Notes: a model not told the origin generated them from the sequence alone. DNA of 64,000 bases from JBBCJR01 sp037190805 (GCA_037190805.1 JBBCJR010000009.1:30093-94092); one strand, 5' to 3'; counted from the stretch's first letter, positions 25,261-34,886 are shown. Numbers and translations are program-made.

Positions 25261-26037
25261 TCACCGCCCTTCCCACACTGGCGGGCGTTTTTCGATGAAG
25301 GCGGCCATGCCTTCCTTCTGATCGTCGGTGCCGAACAGGCCCTGGAACAGCCGCCGCTCGAACGCCACGCCCTGGGCAAGACCGGATTCCTGCGCCGTGC
25401 CGATCATCTCCTTGACCGCCAGCGCGGCGAGGGGGGCCATGCCGGCGATCGCCGCCGCAGCCTTCAAGGCGTCCTCGAGCAGGTCAGTCGCCGGAACGAT
25501 ACGGGCGACGAGGCCGGCGCGCTCCGCCTCCTCGGCATCCATCATGCGGCCGGTCAGGCACAGGTCCATCGCCTTGGCCTTGCCGACGGCACGGGTCAGC
25601 CGCTGCGACCCGCCCATGCCGGGCGCGATGCCCAGCTTCACTTCCGGCTGGCCGAAGCGCGCGGTGTCGGCGGCGATGATGAAATCCGCCATCATCGCCA
25701 GCTCGCATCCGCCGCCCAGCGCGAAGCCGGCGACGGCAGCGATCCACGGCTTGCGGGTTCGCGCCACCTTGTCCCAGCCGGACAGGAAATCGGGGCCGTA
25801 CATGTCGGCAAAGCCCCGCGTCGCCATTTCCTTGATGTCGGCGCCGGCCGCGAACGCCTTGTCGTCGCCGGTGACGACCGCGCAGCCCAGCCCCGGATCG
25901 GCATCGAAGGCGGCGAGCGCATCGACCAGTTCCGCCATCACGGTCGAATTGAGCGCATTCAGCGCCTTGGGCCGGTTGAGACGGATCAGCGTCACCCGGT
26001 CTCGCGTTTCGACCAGCAACGTTTCATAATCGGCCAT
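25261..26037 (-). CDS. Enoyl-CoA hydratase
   Basis: A 258-residue crotonase. NRPKALNALNSTVMAEL is the N-terminal motif, AFAAGADIKEMA holds the CoA/oxyanion loop, and GFALGGGCELAMMADFIIAADTARFGQPEVKLGIAPGMGGSQRL contains both Glu residues expected of a true hydratase (CE-L and QPE). ATG at 26037 follows GAGGGGAA. It hydrates 2-enoyl-CoA esters. Fourteen bases after a 3-hydroxyisobutyryl-CoA hydrolase gene, so valine degradation (methacrylyl-CoA hydration) is the likely role. Confidence 0.9.
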   Translation of the reverse strand: MADYETLLVETRDRVTLIRLNRPKALNALNSTVMAELVDALAAFDADPGLGCAVVTGDDKAFAAGADIKEMATRGFADMYGPDFLSGWDKVARTRKPWIAAVAGFALGGGCELAMMADFIIAADTARFGQPEVKLGIAPGMGGSQRLTRAVGKAKAMDLCLTGRMMDAEEAERAGLVARIVPATDLLEDALKAAAAIAGMAPLAALAVKEMIGTAQESGLAQGVAFERRLFQGLFGTDDQKEGMAAFIEKRPPVWEGR

Positions 26038-26051
26038 CGCCCTGTTCCCCT

Positions 26052-27101
26052 CTAGCGATCGAGCGGCCGCCACGCCTCGTCATCGGCGAGCGGCGCGAAG
26101 ATGATGTCGAGCATATGATCGGTGACGCCTTCGGGGGTCGCCGGGTTCCAGCGCGGCGTCCTGTCCTTGTCGACGAGGAGCGCCCGCACGCCTTCGATGA
26201 AGTCGTGACGCTGGCAGACATGGGCGGTGATCGCATATTCCAGCCGCATCTCGTCGGCGAAATCGGTGAAGTCGCGGCTGGTGGCCAGCAGCCTGAGCGC
26301 GACCTTGCACGCCTGCGGCGATTTGGCGGCGAGGGTGGCCAGTTCCTTCGCCGCCCAGTCGGAGGGGTCGGCCGCCAGCGCGGCGAGGATATCCTCCAGC
26401 CGGTCGGCGGCGAACAGCCGGTCGATGAGGCCACGGTTGCGCTCGATCCGGGCGGGCGGCGGCGGCACCGACGCGCCGTCCAGTATCGCCGGGATCGATT
26501 GCGGATCGGCGGCGATCGCGGCCTTCACCCGTGGCAGCGCATCGCTCGGCAGATAGTGGGTGGCCAGACCCAGCGACAGGCACTCCGCCCCGTCCAGTCG
26601 CGCGCCGGTCAGCGCCAGGAATTCCCCCACCCGGCCGGGGAGCCGCGACAGATGCCAGCCACCGCCGGCATCGGGGTAAAGGCCGATCGCGGTTTCAGGC
26701 ATCGCGAACAGGGTGTTTTCGGTCGCCACCCGGTAGCGGGCGGGCGCGGCGATGCCGACGCCGCCACCCATCGTCACCCCGTCCATGATCGCGACCACCG
26801 GCTTGGCATAGGTGAAAAGCTGATGATTGAGCTGATATTCGGCACGAAAGAAGCCGCGCGCGGCAACCCCGTCACCCCTGCCGCTGTCCGCCGCCGCCCG
26901 CACGTCGCCACCGGCGCAGAAGCCGCGCCCCTCGCTGTGGTCGATCAGCACGGCGTCGATGCCATGATCGCCCCGCCAGTCGGACAGCGCCGCCGACATG
27001 CCCTCGCACATCGCCTGCGTCATCGCGTGCAGCACGCGCGGCCGATTCAGGCGCAAGCGCCCGAGGCGGCCTTCGGTGGAAACGAGGACGTGATCGGTCA
27101 T
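26052..27101 (-). CDS. 3-hydroxyisobutyryl-CoA hydrolase / enoyl-CoA hydratase family
   Basis: A 349-residue crotonase-fold hydrolase, longer than hydratases as usual for this group. GRGFCAGGDVRAAADSGRGD is the family N-terminal signature, MDGVTMGGGVGIAAPARYRVATENTLFAMPETAIGLYPDAGGGWHLSRLPG contains the catalytic Glu (PET) and the tail has the extra helical domain. It cleaves 3-hydroxyisobutyryl-CoA in valine degradation. Probably cotranscribed with the following enoyl-CoA hydratase. Confidence 0.88.
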   Translation of the reverse strand: MTDHVLVSTEGRLGRLRLNRPRVLHAMTQAMCEGMSAALSDWRGDHGIDAVLIDHSEGRGFCAGGDVRAAADSGRGDGVAARGFFRAEYQLNHQLFTYAKPVVAIMDGVTMGGGVGIAAPARYRVATENTLFAMPETAIGLYPDAGGGWHLSRLPGRVGEFLALTGARLDGAECLSLGLATHYLPSDALPRVKAAIAADPQSIPAILDGASVPPPPARIERNRGLIDRLFAADRLEDILAALAADPSDWAAKELATLAAKSPQACKVALRLLATSRDFTDFADEMRLEYAITAHVCQRHDFIEGVRALLVDKDRTPRWNPATPEGVTDHMLDIIFAPLADDEAWRPLDR

Positions 27102-27189
27102 TCCCCATCGCTATAGCGATGTCGCCGAAGGGGAAAAGGCCGTCCGACATTAACCGGGCGGTAGCAGGATCACGCCTAGCGGTCGGCAG

Positions 27190-28194
27190 ATGATCGACAC
27201 GCCAAAACCGCTCGTTCGCCTACGCCTTGGTGCGATTGCCGCCGGCGGACTGCTGGTCGGATTGATGGCCTTGGCGGAAAACCGCATCGGCCTGCTGGCA
27301 GATCCGATCGCCCGCGACTGGACGTTGGACCGGATGACGCTCCAGATCATCCTCACCGCCCTTATCCATGGCGGCATCTTCACGCTCGGCGCCGCCCTCG
27401 CCCGCATTGCCGGCCGCCGTCATCTCGCCCTGTATGTGGGATTGGGCGCGGTCGCGACGATCTCGGCCTTCCTGCTCAGCATCAATCCGGATGCGCTGGC
27501 GCTGGCGCGAACGAACGGCACGCTCACCCCGGCGCTCGGCGTCCCGCTGCTGATCGGAGCGCTGATCGGTTTCGGCTATCGCCGGCATGCGGGGTTCGAG
27601 GCCGATGGTGATGATCCTGCCGCCCTGACGGCCGCGACGATGGGCGATGACGGCCTTATCCGCACCAGCGGGGCCACTTATTATAGGGGCCCGCTGGACG
27701 TCAGCACGGCGCTGCTGCCGCTGGTCGCGGCGACTCTGACGGGAGCGGGGCTGCACGCCGCGCTGCTGGTGGCGATGGTCGACCTCCTGTCCTGGTCAGG
27801 CGACGATTTTCTTCATGGCGTCCGCTTCGCACCCGGGGACGGGATGCTGGCCGGCATCCTGCTGCTGACCCTGCCTTATGCCTTGTTCGTGCGCGGCGCC
27901 CATGCCGCCCTCAAGGCCGGCGGCCGCACCGGCACTCTCGTCTATGCGCTTGCCGGGCTGCTCACGCCCCTGGCGATCGGGATGCTGCTGTCGCTCGCGG
28001 GATTCGGCGTCGTCGGGCCAATGCTGGGATTCCAGTTCGTGCTGCCGTCGGCGCTGGCGATGATCGTCTATCGCTCGCTCGCGGGGCTGGAGCCGCGCAC
28101 GCTTCCCGCTGACGTCGAAGTCGCCGACCCTCGCGCGCTGGTCGGTGCCGATCATCCACGCCGACAGGCCGCGCGCGTCATCCTGCCCGACTGA
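27190..28194 (+). CDS. Multi-pass inner-membrane protein of unknown function
   Basis: A 334-residue protein with about eight to nine hydrophobic spans (for example LGAIAAGGLLVGLMAL, YVGLGAVATISAFLLSI, LGVPLLIGALIGFGY, LLPLVAATLTGAGLHAALLVAMVDLLSW, MLAGILLLTLPYALFV, LVYALAGLLTPLAIGMLLSLAGFGVVGPMLGF). A charged loop near residues 135-160 separates two halves. I do not recognise the family. It is followed 53 bp later by the ABC permease gene on the same strand, so cotranscription is possible, but nothing in the sequence shows a shared function. Confidence 0.7.
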   Translation: MIDTPKPLVRLRLGAIAAGGLLVGLMALAENRIGLLADPIARDWTLDRMTLQIILTALIHGGIFTLGAALARIAGRRHLALYVGLGAVATISAFLLSINPDALALARTNGTLTPALGVPLLIGALIGFGYRRHAGFEADGDDPAALTAATMGDDGLIRTSGATYYRGPLDVSTALLPLVAATLTGAGLHAALLVAMVDLLSWSGDDFLHGVRFAPGDGMLAGILLLTLPYALFVRGAHAALKAGGRTGTLVYALAGLLTPLAIGMLLSLAGFGVVGPMLGFQFVLPSALAMIVYRSLAGLEPRTLPADVEVADPRALVGADHPRRQAARVILPD

Positions 28195-28247
28195 CGCCGC
28201 CGCTTTCCCGTTGACAGCGGCTGCGCGGCGGGGGAACCGTCGAGGCG

Positions 28248-29168
28248 ATGCTGGGCCTCATCGTCAAGCGGCTGCTGGTCGCCATCCCGATCCTGTTTCT
28301 GGTCGCCACCGCCGCCTTCTTCCTGATGCGGGCGGCGCCCGGCAATCCGTTCGACACCGGGCGCAAGCTGCCGGTCGAAGTCGAGCGGCAGATCATGGCC
28401 CGCTATGGCATGGACCGGCCGCTGGGCGAGCAATATGTCCGCTACATGGGCGGCCTGGTGCGGGGCGATTTCGGCCCCTCGCTGAAATATCGCGACAAGA
28501 GCGTCGCCGCGATGATCGCCGAGGGGCTGCCGCGCAGCGCGACGCTGGGCCTGTCGGCGCTGACGCTGGCGCTGTTGATCGGCGGGCCGCTGGGCATCTG
28601 GGCGGCGCTGCGCCACAACCGGGGGGCGGACCGGGTGGCGACGCTGGCGACGACGTTGGGCCTGTGCATCCCGACCTTCGTCACCGCGCCGCTGCTCGTG
28701 CTTCTGTTCGGATCGACGCTGGGCTGGCTGCCGGTCGCCGGCTGGGGTGGAGTCAGAAACCTGATCCTCCCCGTCACCGTCCTCGCCCTGCCGCAGATCG
28801 CGATCATCGCCCGCTTGCTCCGCGCCGGGATGATCGAGGCCATGGCCATGCCCCATGTCCGCACCGCGCGTGCCAAGGGGCTGTCACCGACGCGGATCGT
28901 CGTCCGCCATGCCTTGCCCGGAGCCGCCCTGCCGCTGGTCGCCTATCTGGGACCCGCGGCTGCCGGGCTGCTGACAGGATCACTGGTCGTCGAGCAGATC
29001 TTCAACCTGCCCGGCCTCGGCCGCTATTTCGTCATCAGCGCCCTTCAACGCGACTACACGGTGGTGATGGGGGTGGTCATCCTCTACGCCGCGCTGATCC
29101 TCGCCCTCAACCTCGTCGCCGACCTCATTCAGGCGGCGCTCGATCCCCGCCAGCGGCTGGTCCGGTGA
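28248..29168 (+). CDS. ABC peptide-type importer permease (OppB/DppB-like)
   Basis: A 306-residue permease. The N-terminus VKRLLVAIPILFLVATAAFFLMRAAPGNPFD is the OppB/DppB hallmark. The EAA loop (ARAKGLSPTRIVVRHALPGAALPLV) for contact with the ATPase and EQIFNLPGLGRYFVISALQRDY follow. Six transmembrane spans are evident. The stop overlaps the next permease start by four bases (GTGA), so both halves of the channel are coupled. The importer would move peptides or similar solutes from the periplasm to the cytoplasm. Confidence 0.92.
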   Translation: MLGLIVKRLLVAIPILFLVATAAFFLMRAAPGNPFDTGRKLPVEVERQIMARYGMDRPLGEQYVRYMGGLVRGDFGPSLKYRDKSVAAMIAEGLPRSATLGLSALTLALLIGGPLGIWAALRHNRGADRVATLATTLGLCIPTFVTAPLLVLLFGSTLGWLPVAGWGGVRNLILPVTVLALPQIAIIARLLRAGMIEAMAMPHVRTARAKGLSPTRIVVRHALPGAALPLVAYLGPAAAGLLTGSLVVEQIFNLPGLGRYFVISALQRDYTVVMGVVILYAALILALNLVADLIQAALDPRQRLVR

Positions 29169-30016
29169 GCGCGGGACGCAGCCTGTGGACGGACGCGCGC
29201 CGCCGGCTGGCGCGCAACCGCGCCGCCGTTGCGGGCGGCGTCATACTTGTCCTCCTCATCCTCGCCGCGATCATCGGCCCGTGGCTGCTGCCGTTCGATC
29301 CGGCGGCGATCAACAAGGAACAGGTCTGGGTGCCACCGCTGACCGCCGGCCATCTGCTCGGCACAGACGCGCTCGGCCGCGACCTTCTCGCCCGGTTGCT
29401 GATCGGCTTGCGCGTGTCGCTGGCGGTGGGACTGGTCGCCAGCCTGGTGTCGCTGATCATCGGCGTCGCCTGGGGCGCGACTGCGGGCTACGCTGGCGGC
29501 CGGGTGGACGAGGCGATGATGCGCGTCGTCGACATCCTCTATGCGTTGCCGTTCATCTTCTTCGTCATCCTGCTGATGGTGGTGTTCGGCAAGAATTTCA
29601 TCCTGCTGTTCCTCGCCATCGGCGCGGTCGAATGGCTGACCATGGCGCGGATCGTGCGCGGCCAGACCCTGTCGCTGAAGAATCGCGATTTTATCGAGGC
29701 GGCGCGTGCCGCAGGCCTGACGCCCACCGCCATCGTCAGCCGCCACATCGCGCCCAACCTCGCCGGGCCGGTGATCGTCTATGTCACGCTCACCATCCCC
29801 GGCATCATCATGGCCGAAAGCTTCCTGAGCTTCCTTGGCCTTGGCGTACAGGAGCCGATGACCTCGCTCGGCACGCTGATCAGCGGCGGCGCGCAGGATA
29901 TGGAGCTGGCCCCCTGGCTTCTGGTCGCTCCGGCATTGACGATGGTGGCCACCCTGCTGGCCTTCAACCTGCTGGGCGACGGGCTGCGCGACGCCCTCGA
30001 CCCCAAGGACCGTTGA
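29165..30016 (+). CDS. ABC peptide-type importer permease (OppC/DppC-like)
   Basis: A 283-residue permease started by GTG inside the oppB-like stop. The N-terminal OppC segment RRLARNRAAVAGGVILVLLILAAIIGPWLLPFDP is followed by HLLGTDALGRDLLARLLIGLRVSL, the family signature, and the EAA loop EAARAAGLTPTAIVSRHIAPN. Ends DGLRDALDPKDR as usual. Pairs with the OppB-like protein. Confidence 0.92.
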   Translation: MSAGRSLWTDARRRLARNRAAVAGGVILVLLILAAIIGPWLLPFDPAAINKEQVWVPPLTAGHLLGTDALGRDLLARLLIGLRVSLAVGLVASLVSLIIGVAWGATAGYAGGRVDEAMMRVVDILYALPFIFFVILLMVVFGKNFILLFLAIGAVEWLTMARIVRGQTLSLKNRDFIEAARAAGLTPTAIVSRHIAPNLAGPVIVYVTLTIPGIIMAESFLSFLGLGVQEPMTSLGTLISGGAQDMELAPWLLVAPALTMVATLLAFNLLGDGLRDALDPKDR

Positions 30017-30018
30017 AG

Positions 30019-31635
30019 ATGCGCTGGCTCGTTCTGGCCGCCCTCGCCCTCCTTGCCGGCTGTGCGGCGGGCGACGGTCGCGCGCCCTGCCCGGCCGGTC
30101 AGCTCTGCCTGGAGGCGGGCAACGGCACCGACCCTGAAACCCTCGATCCCGCGCTCAGTCAGTTGGTCATCGAGCAGACCATCTTCCATGACCTCCTGGT
30201 CGGCCTGTTCACCTTCGACGCAGCCGGCCATGCCGTGCCTGGCATGGCGGTCACATCGCGCACCTCGGCCGACGGACTGGTCTGGACGTTCGATCTCCGG
30301 CCGGCGCGCTGGTCCGACGGGACGCCGGTGACGGCCGAGGATTTCGTCACCGCCTTCCGCCGCCTCATGGACCCCGCGACCGCGTCCGCCTACGCTTATC
30401 TTTTCTACCTGATCGACGGCGCGGAGGCCGTGAACAACGGCAAGGCGCGTCCCGACACGCTGGGTGTCCGCGCCCTCGCTCCGGATCGGCTGGAACTGCG
30501 CCTCGTCCATCCAGCGCCCTATCTGCCGCGCCTTCTAACCCATGGTCTTGCCTCTCCCGTGCCGAGCCACGCAATCCGCAAGTGGGGCGAGGGCTGGACG
30601 CGGCCGGACCGCTATGTTTCGAACGGCCCCTATCGCCTCGTCTCATGGGCGCTGGGGGACCGGCTGGTGCTGACGCGCAATCCGCATTTCTGGGACAATG
30701 CCAAGACCTGCTTCGACCGGGTCAGCTATTATCCCACGCCCGATCCGGTCTCGGCCGAACGACGCGTGAAAAGCGGCGAGCTGGATCTCGGCATCAATTT
30801 CGCGTCAAACCGCATCGGCTATCTGCGGGGAAAGGGCGGCATGGCGGATTATGTCCGCGTCGCGCCGTGGCTGGGCATCTACTATCTCGCCTTCAACGCC
30901 GGGCGTCCGGAGTTCACCGACGTCCGGGTGCGTCTTGCCTTGTCGATGGCGCTGGACCGGGACTTCATGACCGACAAATTGCTGCGGGCGGGCCAGCGGC
31001 CGCTCTACGGCTTCGTGCCGCCCGGCACCGCCGGACATGTCGCGCCGCCGGCGCCGCTGTGGACGTCATGGCCATTCGAGAAACGGCAGGCGGTCGCCCG
31101 CGCGCTTCTCGCCCGCGCCGGCTTCGGACCGGCGAGGCCACTGAGCATGGCGCTGAAATATCCCAATTCGGGCGATCGGGTCATCGCTACCGCCATCCAG
31201 GCCGACTGGCGGGCGGTGGGCGCCGAGGTGTCGCTGGAGCCGGTGGAAGGGCAGATTTTCTTCGCCGATATGCGGGCGCGTGATTTCGATGTCGGGATCG
31301 CCAACTGGATCGCCGATTTCGACGATCCGCTGACCTTCCTCGGCATCCTCCAGGGATCGGCGGGGGCGCAGAACTATGGCGACTATGCCAGTCCTACCTA
31401 CGACGCCCTGCTCGCCGCCGCCGGACGCGAGGCCGACGAGAGCCGCCGCGCCCGCCTGCTCGGCAGGGCCGAAGCGCTGATGCTGGCCGAGGTCGGGGTC
31501 GTCCCGCTCTATACCAACGTCAGCCGCAATGTGGTCAGCCCCCGCCTCACCGGCTTCATGGACAACATGTCGAACTGGCACCCCAAGCGTTTTGTCTGCC
31601 TCGCCGGATTTGCTCCAACCCAAACGCGGCGATAG
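30019..31635 (+). CDS. ABC peptide-type solute-binding lipoprotein (OppA-like)
   Basis: A 538-residue SBP_bac_5 family protein. The N-terminus ends LLAGC, a lipobox, so the mature protein is anchored by Cys14-15 at the membrane. LDPALSQLVIEQTIFHDLLVGLFTFDAAGHAVPGMA, RWSDGTPVTAEDFVTAFRRLMDP and SNGPYRLVSWALGDRLVLTRNPHFWDN are the typical domain-I blocks, and NWIADFDDPLTFL and QNYGDYASPTYDALL lie near the end. Closest in pattern to OppA (oligopeptide). Starts two bases after the permease stop, so it is the third gene of the operon. Confidence 0.92.
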   Translation: MRWLVLAALALLAGCAAGDGRAPCPAGQLCLEAGNGTDPETLDPALSQLVIEQTIFHDLLVGLFTFDAAGHAVPGMAVTSRTSADGLVWTFDLRPARWSDGTPVTAEDFVTAFRRLMDPATASAYAYLFYLIDGAEAVNNGKARPDTLGVRALAPDRLELRLVHPAPYLPRLLTHGLASPVPSHAIRKWGEGWTRPDRYVSNGPYRLVSWALGDRLVLTRNPHFWDNAKTCFDRVSYYPTPDPVSAERRVKSGELDLGINFASNRIGYLRGKGGMADYVRVAPWLGIYYLAFNAGRPEFTDVRVRLALSMALDRDFMTDKLLRAGQRPLYGFVPPGTAGHVAPPAPLWTSWPFEKRQAVARALLARAGFGPARPLSMALKYPNSGDRVIATAIQADWRAVGAEVSLEPVEGQIFFADMRARDFDVGIANWIADFDDPLTFLGILQGSAGAQNYGDYASPTYDALLAAAGREADESRRARLLGRAEALMLAEVGVVPLYTNVSRNVVSPRLTGFMDNMSNWHPKRFVCLAGFAPTQTRR

Positions 31636-31675
31636 GGGAGCAGGCCCGTTGCGTGACGTTGTCAGGACCCCGCCG

Positions 31676-32353
31676 ATGAAAACCCCGCCCGCCGCCGCCA
31701 TCGCCGCGCTGATGCTTGGCCTCGGCGCCGTTCCGGCGCGGGCGGCCGACCATGACCTACAGGCATGGGGCGCCAGCACCGCGACCATCGCCGCCGGCGC
31801 CCGGGGCGTGGTGTGGCTGGAGGGGCAGGCCCGGTTCTGGGACGATATCGGCCGGCGCGGGCAGATCCTGTTGCGGCCCGGCGTCGGCCTCAAGCTGTCG
31901 CCGACCACCACCGCCATCCTCGGCTATGCCTATGTCCGCACCACGCCCTCGGGCCGCGCGGCGACCTCCGAGCATCGCATCTGGCAGCAGCTCGGCTACC
32001 GCATCGCCGGCGATAACGACGGCGCCACCCTGACCGGCCGGTCACGGGTCGAGCAGCGCTTCGTCGAGGGCGCCAGCGACACGGGCTGGCGCCTGCGCCA
32101 GCAGCTCCGCCTCGTCGCACCGCTGTCGGGACCGATGACGGCGGTCGGGTGGAGCGAGGCATTTGTCGCCCTCGACCGCACCGACTGGGGCCAGCGCGGC
32201 GGCTTCGACCGGCTACGCAACTTCGCCGGCGTGTCGCTGCCGGTGGCGGCCGGGATCATGGTCGAGCCGGGCTATATGAACGAGTATGTCCGTCAGCGCG
32301 GCCCCAACCGAATGAACCACATCCTCAGCCTGACGGTGAACACCAGCTTCTGA
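31676..32353 (+). CDS. DUF2490 outer-membrane-type protein
   Basis: A 225-residue protein with a signal peptide (ending ARA-A near residue 23) and alternating beta strands ending in Phe (NTSF), as in small outer-membrane barrels. DHDLQAWGASTATI, EHRIWQQLGYRI, SRVEQRFVEG and YMNEYVRQRGPNRMNHILSLTV are DUF2490 features. Function of the family is not established. It follows the binding-protein gene by 40 bp and may supply an outer-membrane element for the importer, though this is only contextual. Confidence 0.75.
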   Translation: MKTPPAAAIAALMLGLGAVPARAADHDLQAWGASTATIAAGARGVVWLEGQARFWDDIGRRGQILLRPGVGLKLSPTTTAILGYAYVRTTPSGRAATSEHRIWQQLGYRIAGDNDGATLTGRSRVEQRFVEGASDTGWRLRQQLRLVAPLSGPMTAVGWSEAFVALDRTDWGQRGGFDRLRNFAGVSLPVAAGIMVEPGYMNEYVRQRGPNRMNHILSLTVNTSF

Positions 32354-32393
32354 TCCGGTTGCAGCGCGGGCCGGTGCCGATCCAACCAACTGA

Positions 32394-34172
32394 TCAGGCG
32401 TCGAACTCCGCCACCAGATGGCCCGGCGCCACCTCAACCAGCGCCGGCGGCGGGCCGGTGTCGCGCCGCGACTGCAGGAAGCGATATGCGGCCGCCGGGT
32501 CGAGCGGGCTGGGCGGCTCGCCCTCCAGCCGGGTGCGCACGCGGGTGCGCTCGCGCGCCGGATCGGCAGTCAGCACCGCGTCCAGTAGCGCGCGGGTGTA
32601 GGGATGTCGGGCGGCAGCTTGGAAACGCGAGGCCGGCGCCGCCTCCACCACCCGGCCCAGATACATCACCATGATCCGGTGGCTGATCTCGCGGACCACG
32701 GCGAGGTCATGGCTGATGAACAGCATCGCCATGCCGCTCTCGCGCTGCAGGTCGAGCAGCAGGTCGAGGATCTGCGCGCGGATCGACAGGTCGAGCGCCG
32801 CCACCGCCTCGTCACACACGACCAGCCGGGGCTGGAGAATAGTCGCCCGGGCAATCCCCACCCGCTGGTTCTGGCCGCCCGACAGTTCGTGCGGATAGCG
32901 GCTGGCCAGGTCTGAGGTAAGGCCTACGCGGACCATCGCCGCAGCGACCAGCCCATCGCGCGCCGGACGGTCGAGTTCGGGCCGGTGGACGGTCAGCGGC
33001 TCGGCGATCGACCGGCCAACCGTCATCCTGGGATCAAGGCTGGCGAGCGGATCCTGGAATACGATCTGGAGATCACGGCGCGCGGCGCGCAGTTCCTCTG
33101 CGTCGAGGGCACCGATATCCCGGCCAAGCACCGTCACCGCCCCCGCCGAGGCGGGCAGCAGGCGCAGGATCGCACGCACCAGCGTCGACTTGCCCGACCC
33201 GCTCTCGCCGACGACGCCCAGCGTCTCGCCCGCGCGCAGCATCAGGTCGACGCCGTCGACCGCGCGCAATTGGCGCGCGCTGCGGAACAGGCCGCCGCCG
33301 AAGGGGAAATCCACCGTCAGGCCCCGCGCTTCGACCAGCAGCGGCGCGTCGGGCGCCACCGGCGCCGGACGCTTTGGCGCCGCCCGCCCAGGCACCGCCG
33401 CCAGCAGCGCGCGGCTATAGTCGTGCGTGGGGTGCGCCATCACTGTCGTCACCGACCCACTTTCGACCACGCCGCCGCCACGCATCACGCACATCCGGTC
33501 GGCGATCCGCGCGACGACCCCCATGTCGTGCGTGACCAGCACCACCGCCGTCCCCATTTCCCGACGAAGGTCGTCGATCAGGTCAAGGATTTCCGCCTGC
33601 ACCGTGACGTCCAGCGCCGTGGTGGGCTCGTCGGCCAGCAGCAGCGTGGGCTCCGTCGACATGGCTGCGGCGACCATCACCCGCTGGCGCATACCGCCCG
33701 ACAGTTCGTGGGGATATTGATCGAGGCGGCGGCCAGCCTCGGCGATGCGGACCCGGTCCAGCCAGTGGGCCGCCTCGATACGGGCCGCCCGCCTGGACAG
33801 TCCACGATGCGCGACCAGCGCCTCGCCGATTTGTTCGCCGATCCGCATATGCGGGGTAAGCGCGGTCAGCGGATCCTGAAAGATCATCGCCATCGCCGCG
33901 CCCCGAAACCTGTCCAGTCGCGCCGGGGACAGGCCGATCAGTTCCTGCCCACTCAGCCGGGCCGATCCTGCGGCAACGCCGCCCGGCGCGAGCAACCCCA
34001 TGATGGCCAGCAAGCTCTGACTCTTGCCCGATCCGCTCTCGCCGACCAGCGCCAGGCACTCGCCCGGCCCGACCGAAAAAGACAGATCACGAACCGCCTG
34101 TACCGGCCCGTCCGGCGTCGTGAACCTCACCCCCAGCCCGGACACCGCCAGGACCGGCGGTGCATCCGTCAT
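32394..34172 (-). CDS. Double ABC ATPase for peptide-type importer (DppD-DppF fusion)
   Basis: A 592-residue protein with two complete ATPase units. First: Walker A GESGSGKSQ near 45, signature LSGGMRQRV, Walker B LLLADEPTTALD. Second: Walker A GESGSGKST near 320, signature LSGGQNQRV, Walker B LVVCDEAVAALD. The Walker B glutamate is present in both (DEP, DEA). The C-terminal HPYTRALLDAV is the Opp/Dpp ATPase tail. In most systems OppD and OppF are separate; the fusion resembles GsiA and YejF. It is encoded convergently to oppB-oppC-oppA-DUF2490 rather than within that operon. It overlaps the MarR gene stop by four bases. Confidence 0.92.
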   Translation of the reverse strand: MTDAPPVLAVSGLGVRFTTPDGPVQAVRDLSFSVGPGECLALVGESGSGKSQSLLAIMGLLAPGGVAAGSARLSGQELIGLSPARLDRFRGAAMAMIFQDPLTALTPHMRIGEQIGEALVAHRGLSRRAARIEAAHWLDRVRIAEAGRRLDQYPHELSGGMRQRVMVAAAMSTEPTLLLADEPTTALDVTVQAEILDLIDDLRREMGTAVVLVTHDMGVVARIADRMCVMRGGGVVESGSVTTVMAHPTHDYSRALLAAVPGRAAPKRPAPVAPDAPLLVEARGLTVDFPFGGGLFRSARQLRAVDGVDLMLRAGETLGVVGESGSGKSTLVRAILRLLPASAGAVTVLGRDIGALDAEELRAARRDLQIVFQDPLASLDPRMTVGRSIAEPLTVHRPELDRPARDGLVAAAMVRVGLTSDLASRYPHELSGGQNQRVGIARATILQPRLVVCDEAVAALDLSIRAQILDLLLDLQRESGMAMLFISHDLAVVREISHRIMVMYLGRVVEAAPASRFQAAARHPYTRALLDAVLTADPARERTRVRTRLEGEPPSPLDPAAAYRFLQSRRDTGPPPALVEVAPGHLVAEFDA

Positions 34173-34618
34173 ATGTCGTCCGCGTTCTGGATGCGGTCCA
34201 GGAGGTCACGGAGCATATCCAGCTCGTCCTCCGTCATCAGGGCGGTGAAGCGCGCCTCATGCTGTGCAACGGCGGCATCCAGCTTGGGCATCAACGTCTT
34301 GCCGGATCTGGTCAATGACAAGGCGGCTGCCCGCCTGTCGCCCGGCACAGCCGTCCTGACGATCCAGCCATTATTCTCCAGCTCGCTGAGCAGCGGCACC
34401 ATATTGGCCCGCTGGATGCTGAGCAGACGGCCCAGTTCGCTGGCGGTCAAACCCGGCCGCTCGCCGATCATCTTGAGCGCGGCAAATCGGGTCGGGCGGA
34501 TCCCGGCCATACGGGGTATGCTGCTGAAATCGGACATCATCGCAGCCGAGGCCCGCTTCAGAGCATAGCCAAGCAGACCGCCCAGCGGCACTGCTTTCGT
34601 CCTTGCCCGTCCATTCAC
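34169..34618 (-). CDS. MarR-family regulator coupled to the ABC ATPase gene
   Basis: A 149-residue MarR regulator: ARPTRFAALKMIGERPGLTASELGRLLSIQRANMVPLLSELENNGWIVRTAVPGDRRAAALSLT-type winged helix followed by a C-terminal dimerisation helix. GTG at 34618 follows GGGGAGAG; TTG at 34621 is adjacent. Its 3' end overlaps the ATPase start (ATGA), so it may control the importer in response to a small ligand. It resembles regulators of aromatic-acid genes in general form, but the effector is unknown. Confidence 0.85.
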   Translation of the reverse strand: MNGRARTKAVPLGGLLGYALKRASAAMMSDFSSIPRMAGIRPTRFAALKMIGERPGLTASELGRLLSIQRANMVPLLSELENNGWIVRTAVPGDRRAAALSLTRSGKTLMPKLDAAVAQHEARFTALMTEDELDMLRDLLDRIQNADDI

Positions 34619-34886
34619 CAACAGCTCTCCCCTTGCCTCAGCCTGCCATCGTCTTCCGCGATCGCCAGTGACGCATCCTTGGCATCTGACAGGGCTTTAT
34701 CCTGCCCCAGCGGGAAAATGACAATCATGGTCTTTGCCCGAAGCGCCATGATCAGGTGGCGCATCGCGCAAAGGACGAAAGTGACGCCCAAGACGGCCTG
34801 TTGGCAACCCTTTCGTCTTTTGTCTTTGATATGTTGTAACGCCTCTATAAGTGGACAATCGCGATCGTGCTGAAAGGCCCTTATCA

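Noticed and set aside
28145..29164. Fusion of OppC-like permease with an upstream 340-residue part
   Set aside because: That part is the wrong frame of the OppB-like gene; the GTG at 29165 overlaps the OppB stop as expected for coupled permeases.
34622..34886. Clear Zur box before the ZnuD-like receptor
   Set aside because: The best match is only a partial half-site; too weak to list as a feature.
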